Below are positions 18,983 to 20,618 of a stretch of DNA of 20,618 nucleotides, piece by piece. The stretch lies in contig CACPEI010000010.1 in the NCBI GenBank assembly GCA_902632875.1, positions 1 through 20,618 of the forward strand, read 5' to 3'. The stretch's first letter is position 1, and each line of letters begins with the position of its first letter. The position numbers and the translations under genes are program-made. Below the pieces are notes generated by a model. It was not told the DNA's origin. It did not search any database and was given only the letters and a program-made list of their open reading frames with translations. This DNA comes from an uncultured Pelagibacteraceae bacterium (GTDB lineage: Bacteria; Pseudomonadota; Alphaproteobacteria; Pelagibacterales; Pelagibacteraceae).

Positions 18983-20050
18983 CTAGTAAAATAAAGCTTT
19001 GATAAAAATCCATTTTGGCATTTTTAAAATTATAGTCAAATCTTCATAAAAATTACTTTTGTTAGATAAAAATTTTACAATAGTCTTAGGCGATGTCTTG
19101 AACATGTTAAAGAATATATTGGGCATTTTTTCTGGATTTTTATTTAGAACACGAAGGAAAATATCATCTAAAAATTGGTATTTTTTATTTATTTCAAATT
19201 TTTTATTAATTGAAATCTTTTCAATATTTTTTCTAATATATCGACTGTGTTCTTGAATATTTAAAAAAGTATAACCAGTGCTTAATCTGGTCATACCTCC
19301 TGCTGTTCCAATATTAATTCTATTTTTTTCTTTTTTGAATTTTGGGTAAAAGAGAGGGATCGCGCCTTCCTCTCTGTATGTGATTTTATAATCTTTAATT
19401 TTTAGGTGTTTATCAATGTATTCTTTTATTTGTAGATCATAATCTTTTTGAGAGCTGTCGTTCATTCTTGAAAGCCATGTTGTTTCCACTAAGGCTTTGT
19501 TTTTAGAGTAAGGAAGAGTATAAAAAAAATGAACACTATTTCTTTGATCACAATCAAAATCCATAAGATTAAAAATTCCATCATCAAAAACATTATTTTT
19601 AGTTTCAATTTCTACACCACAAAAATGTTGCCAAAGGTCTAGATAATCTTTTTTAATATCTGGCACACTATTAAAGATAAACGAATTTCGTGTGTTAATT
19701 TCTTTTAAATCTTTAAAAAAATGAATATTTTTATTTTCTTTTAATTTATTATTTATTTTTTCATAAAACAAACCGCTATCAATACTCTGATATGGATAAT
19801 CCTTGCATTCTAAGTAATTTGTTTTATTTGGTATGTTGATTGAGAAATTATCCCAACTTTTTATAATACAATCATCAAAATTATGGGGCACTACTTTCCA
19901 AAAAGACCATGTTTTATCTCTTTTATATTCTTGCCTTGGCTCAATAATTGCTAAAGTTTTATCTTTTAATTTCTCATTAATTTCTAATTCATAAGCAAGT
20001 GATAAACCAGCACACCCTCCTCCAATAATGATATAATCAAATTCTTTCAT
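18983..20050 (-). CDS. crtY: Lycopene beta-cyclase CrtY
   Basis: CrtY closes both ends of lycopene to give beta-carotene. The 355-residue flavoprotein has an N-terminal FAD-binding motif IIIGGGCAGLSLAYEL (7-22), Glu37 in the second strand, DKTWSFW (45-51), LVETTWLSR with Glu189 in the place of the catalytic Glu of bacterial cyclases, and GTAGGMTRLSTGYTF (248-262) in the FAD/substrate region. It is slightly shorter than the enterobacterial enzymes (about 380 residues) but has all motifs. The ATG overlaps the crtB end by 14 bases, and blh follows after six bases, giving phytoene synthase, cyclase and cleavage enzyme in sequence. The desaturase crtI and crtE are not visible here and probably lie beyond the right edge. 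Confidence 0.94.
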   Translation of the reverse strand: MKEFDYIIIGGGCAGLSLAYELEINEKLKDKTLAIIEPRQEYKRDKTWSFWKVVPHNFDDCIIKSWDNFSINIPNKTNYLECKDYPYQSIDSGLFYEKINNKLKENKNIHFFKDLKEINTRNSFIFNSVPDIKKDYLDLWQHFCGVEIETKNNVFDDGIFNLMDFDCDQRNSVHFFYTLPYSKNKALVETTWLSRMNDSSQKDYDLQIKEYIDKHLKIKDYKITYREEGAIPLFYPKFKKEKNRINIGTAGGMTRLSTGYTFLNIQEHSRYIRKNIEKISINKKFEINKKYQFLDDIFLRVLNKNPEKMPNIFFNMFKTSPKTIVKFLSNKSNFYEDLTIILKMPKWIFIKALFY

Positions 20051-20618
20051 CTAAATTTATTTCCTCATAAATCAAATTATGCTCATTAAGTATTTGATCA
20101 CTTTTTTTATAATGGAATGATAATCTAATTAAGTCAAAAATTGAGAGAAAAGTCTCTAAGATTTTTTCAGTGTTTGAAACATATACTTTTCCAGAATTTT
20201 GGTAATCATCAAAGTTCTTTTTGTTAAGAATTTTATGTCCTATTTTTCTATAAACTCTTCTAGCAACTAAAATAGAAAAACGGAAACTTAAAGGTATATC
20301 CCTGATAGAATAAAATGAACTTTCATAAAATGTTTCAGCAAGATTGATAGTTGATGAAATTTCCTGAAAATTTTTATTTATATAAGAACGATTTTTTTCA
20401 AAGTCTTCAATCACATCTCTTGATATATTAGTGAGCTGCATTGCTATTCCAAGATCAATAGCTGATTTTAGTGAACTTTTTTTACTAACTTTTAAAATTT
20501 TTGCCATCATTAATCCGACAGTTCCAGCAACTCTGTATGAGTAAATTATTAGATCTTTTCTTGAATTTAATTTAACAGTCTCCTTAATATCTGATTTAAT
20601 TCCAAACAGTAAATCTCT
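20037..20618 (-). CDS. crtB: Phytoene synthase CrtB (5' end cut by window edge)
   Basis: CrtB joins two geranylgeranyl diphosphates to phytoene, the first committed carotenoid step. The frame is open from the right edge, so 193 C-terminal residues are visible of an expected 280-300. YSYRVAGTVGLMM (about residues 26-38 of the fragment) is a phytoene/squalene synthase signature, and LGIAMQLTNISRDVIEDF holds the second Asp-rich motif that binds diphosphate through Mg. The first Asp-rich motif should lie just outside. ATG codons at 20510-20505 fall in the middle of the conserved GLMM signature, so they are internal methionines and not the start. The stop overlaps crtY by 14 bases. Confidence 0.93.
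   Translation of the reverse strand, partial: RDLLFGIKSDIKETVKLNSRKDLIIYSYRVAGTVGLMMAKILKVSKKSSLKSAIDLGIAMQLTNISRDVIEDFEKNRSYINKNFQEISSTINLAETFYESSFYSIRDIPLSFRFSILVARRVYRKIGHKILNKKNFDDYQNSGKVYVSNTEKILETFLSIFDLIRLSFHYKKSDQILNEHNLIYEEINLDERI

Noticed and set aside
20505..20510. ATG codons as the start of a separate short CrtB-like protein
   Set aside because: The frame continues upstream through the conserved YRVAGTVG signature to the window edge, so these are internal methionines.

Overview
The window looks like a piece of a SAR11-type (Candidatus Pelagibacter-like) marine alphaproteobacterial genome. The DNA is very AT-rich (roughly 30% G+C by eye), genes are packed with overlaps of 1-20 bases or gaps of a few bases, and no gap between genes exceeds about 60 bases. 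Gene content fits: an aa3-type cytochrome c oxidase cluster in alphaproteobacterial order, a type II homoserine kinase, and carotenoid/retinal genes of the kind that supply proteorhodopsin. No tRNA, rRNA, CRISPR, insertion sequence or phage gene was seen.

Layout. (1) 1-4641, minus strand: ubiA, an MsbA-like lipid exporter, waaA and lpxK (lpxK cut by the left edge), i.e. ubiquinone plus lipid A-Kdo synthesis/export. (2) 4693-5100, plus: a small DUF2721 membrane protein. (3) 5090-7615, minus: HAD-type haloacid dehalogenase, pirin and a quinone oxidoreductase-like enzyme. (4) 7633-15742, plus: rsmE, then the respiratory cluster coxB-coxA-ctaB-coxF-like-ctaG-coxC-surf1, then thrC and a peroxiredoxin. 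(5) 15772-20618, minus, read from right to left: crtB (cut by the right edge), crtY, blh, a broken ispH, thrB and rnhA.

Functional links. Region 4 encodes the three core subunits of cytochrome c oxidase together with heme O synthesis (CtaB), CuB insertion (CtaG), heme-related assembly (SURF1) and a 41-residue one-helix protein tucked between ctaB and ctaG by ATGA overlaps on both sides. Region 5 joins phytoene synthase, lycopene cyclase and the beta-carotene-cleaving Blh enzyme, giving retinal, with IspH, which makes the isoprenoid precursors for the same pathway. The threonine genes thrC and thrB sit on either side of the convergent junction at 15743-15771.

The strongest anomaly is ispH. 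The N-terminal part with two Fe-S cysteines and the C-terminal part with the third cysteine are in different frames, and about 18 residues of the linker between them are missing. This is either a real disruption of an enzyme normally essential in MEP-pathway bacteria, or an assembly error. I did not find a convincing undescribed multi-gene system. The other points worth a second look are the CoxF-like mini-gene and a GC-rich inverted repeat at the 15.75 kb convergent junction.
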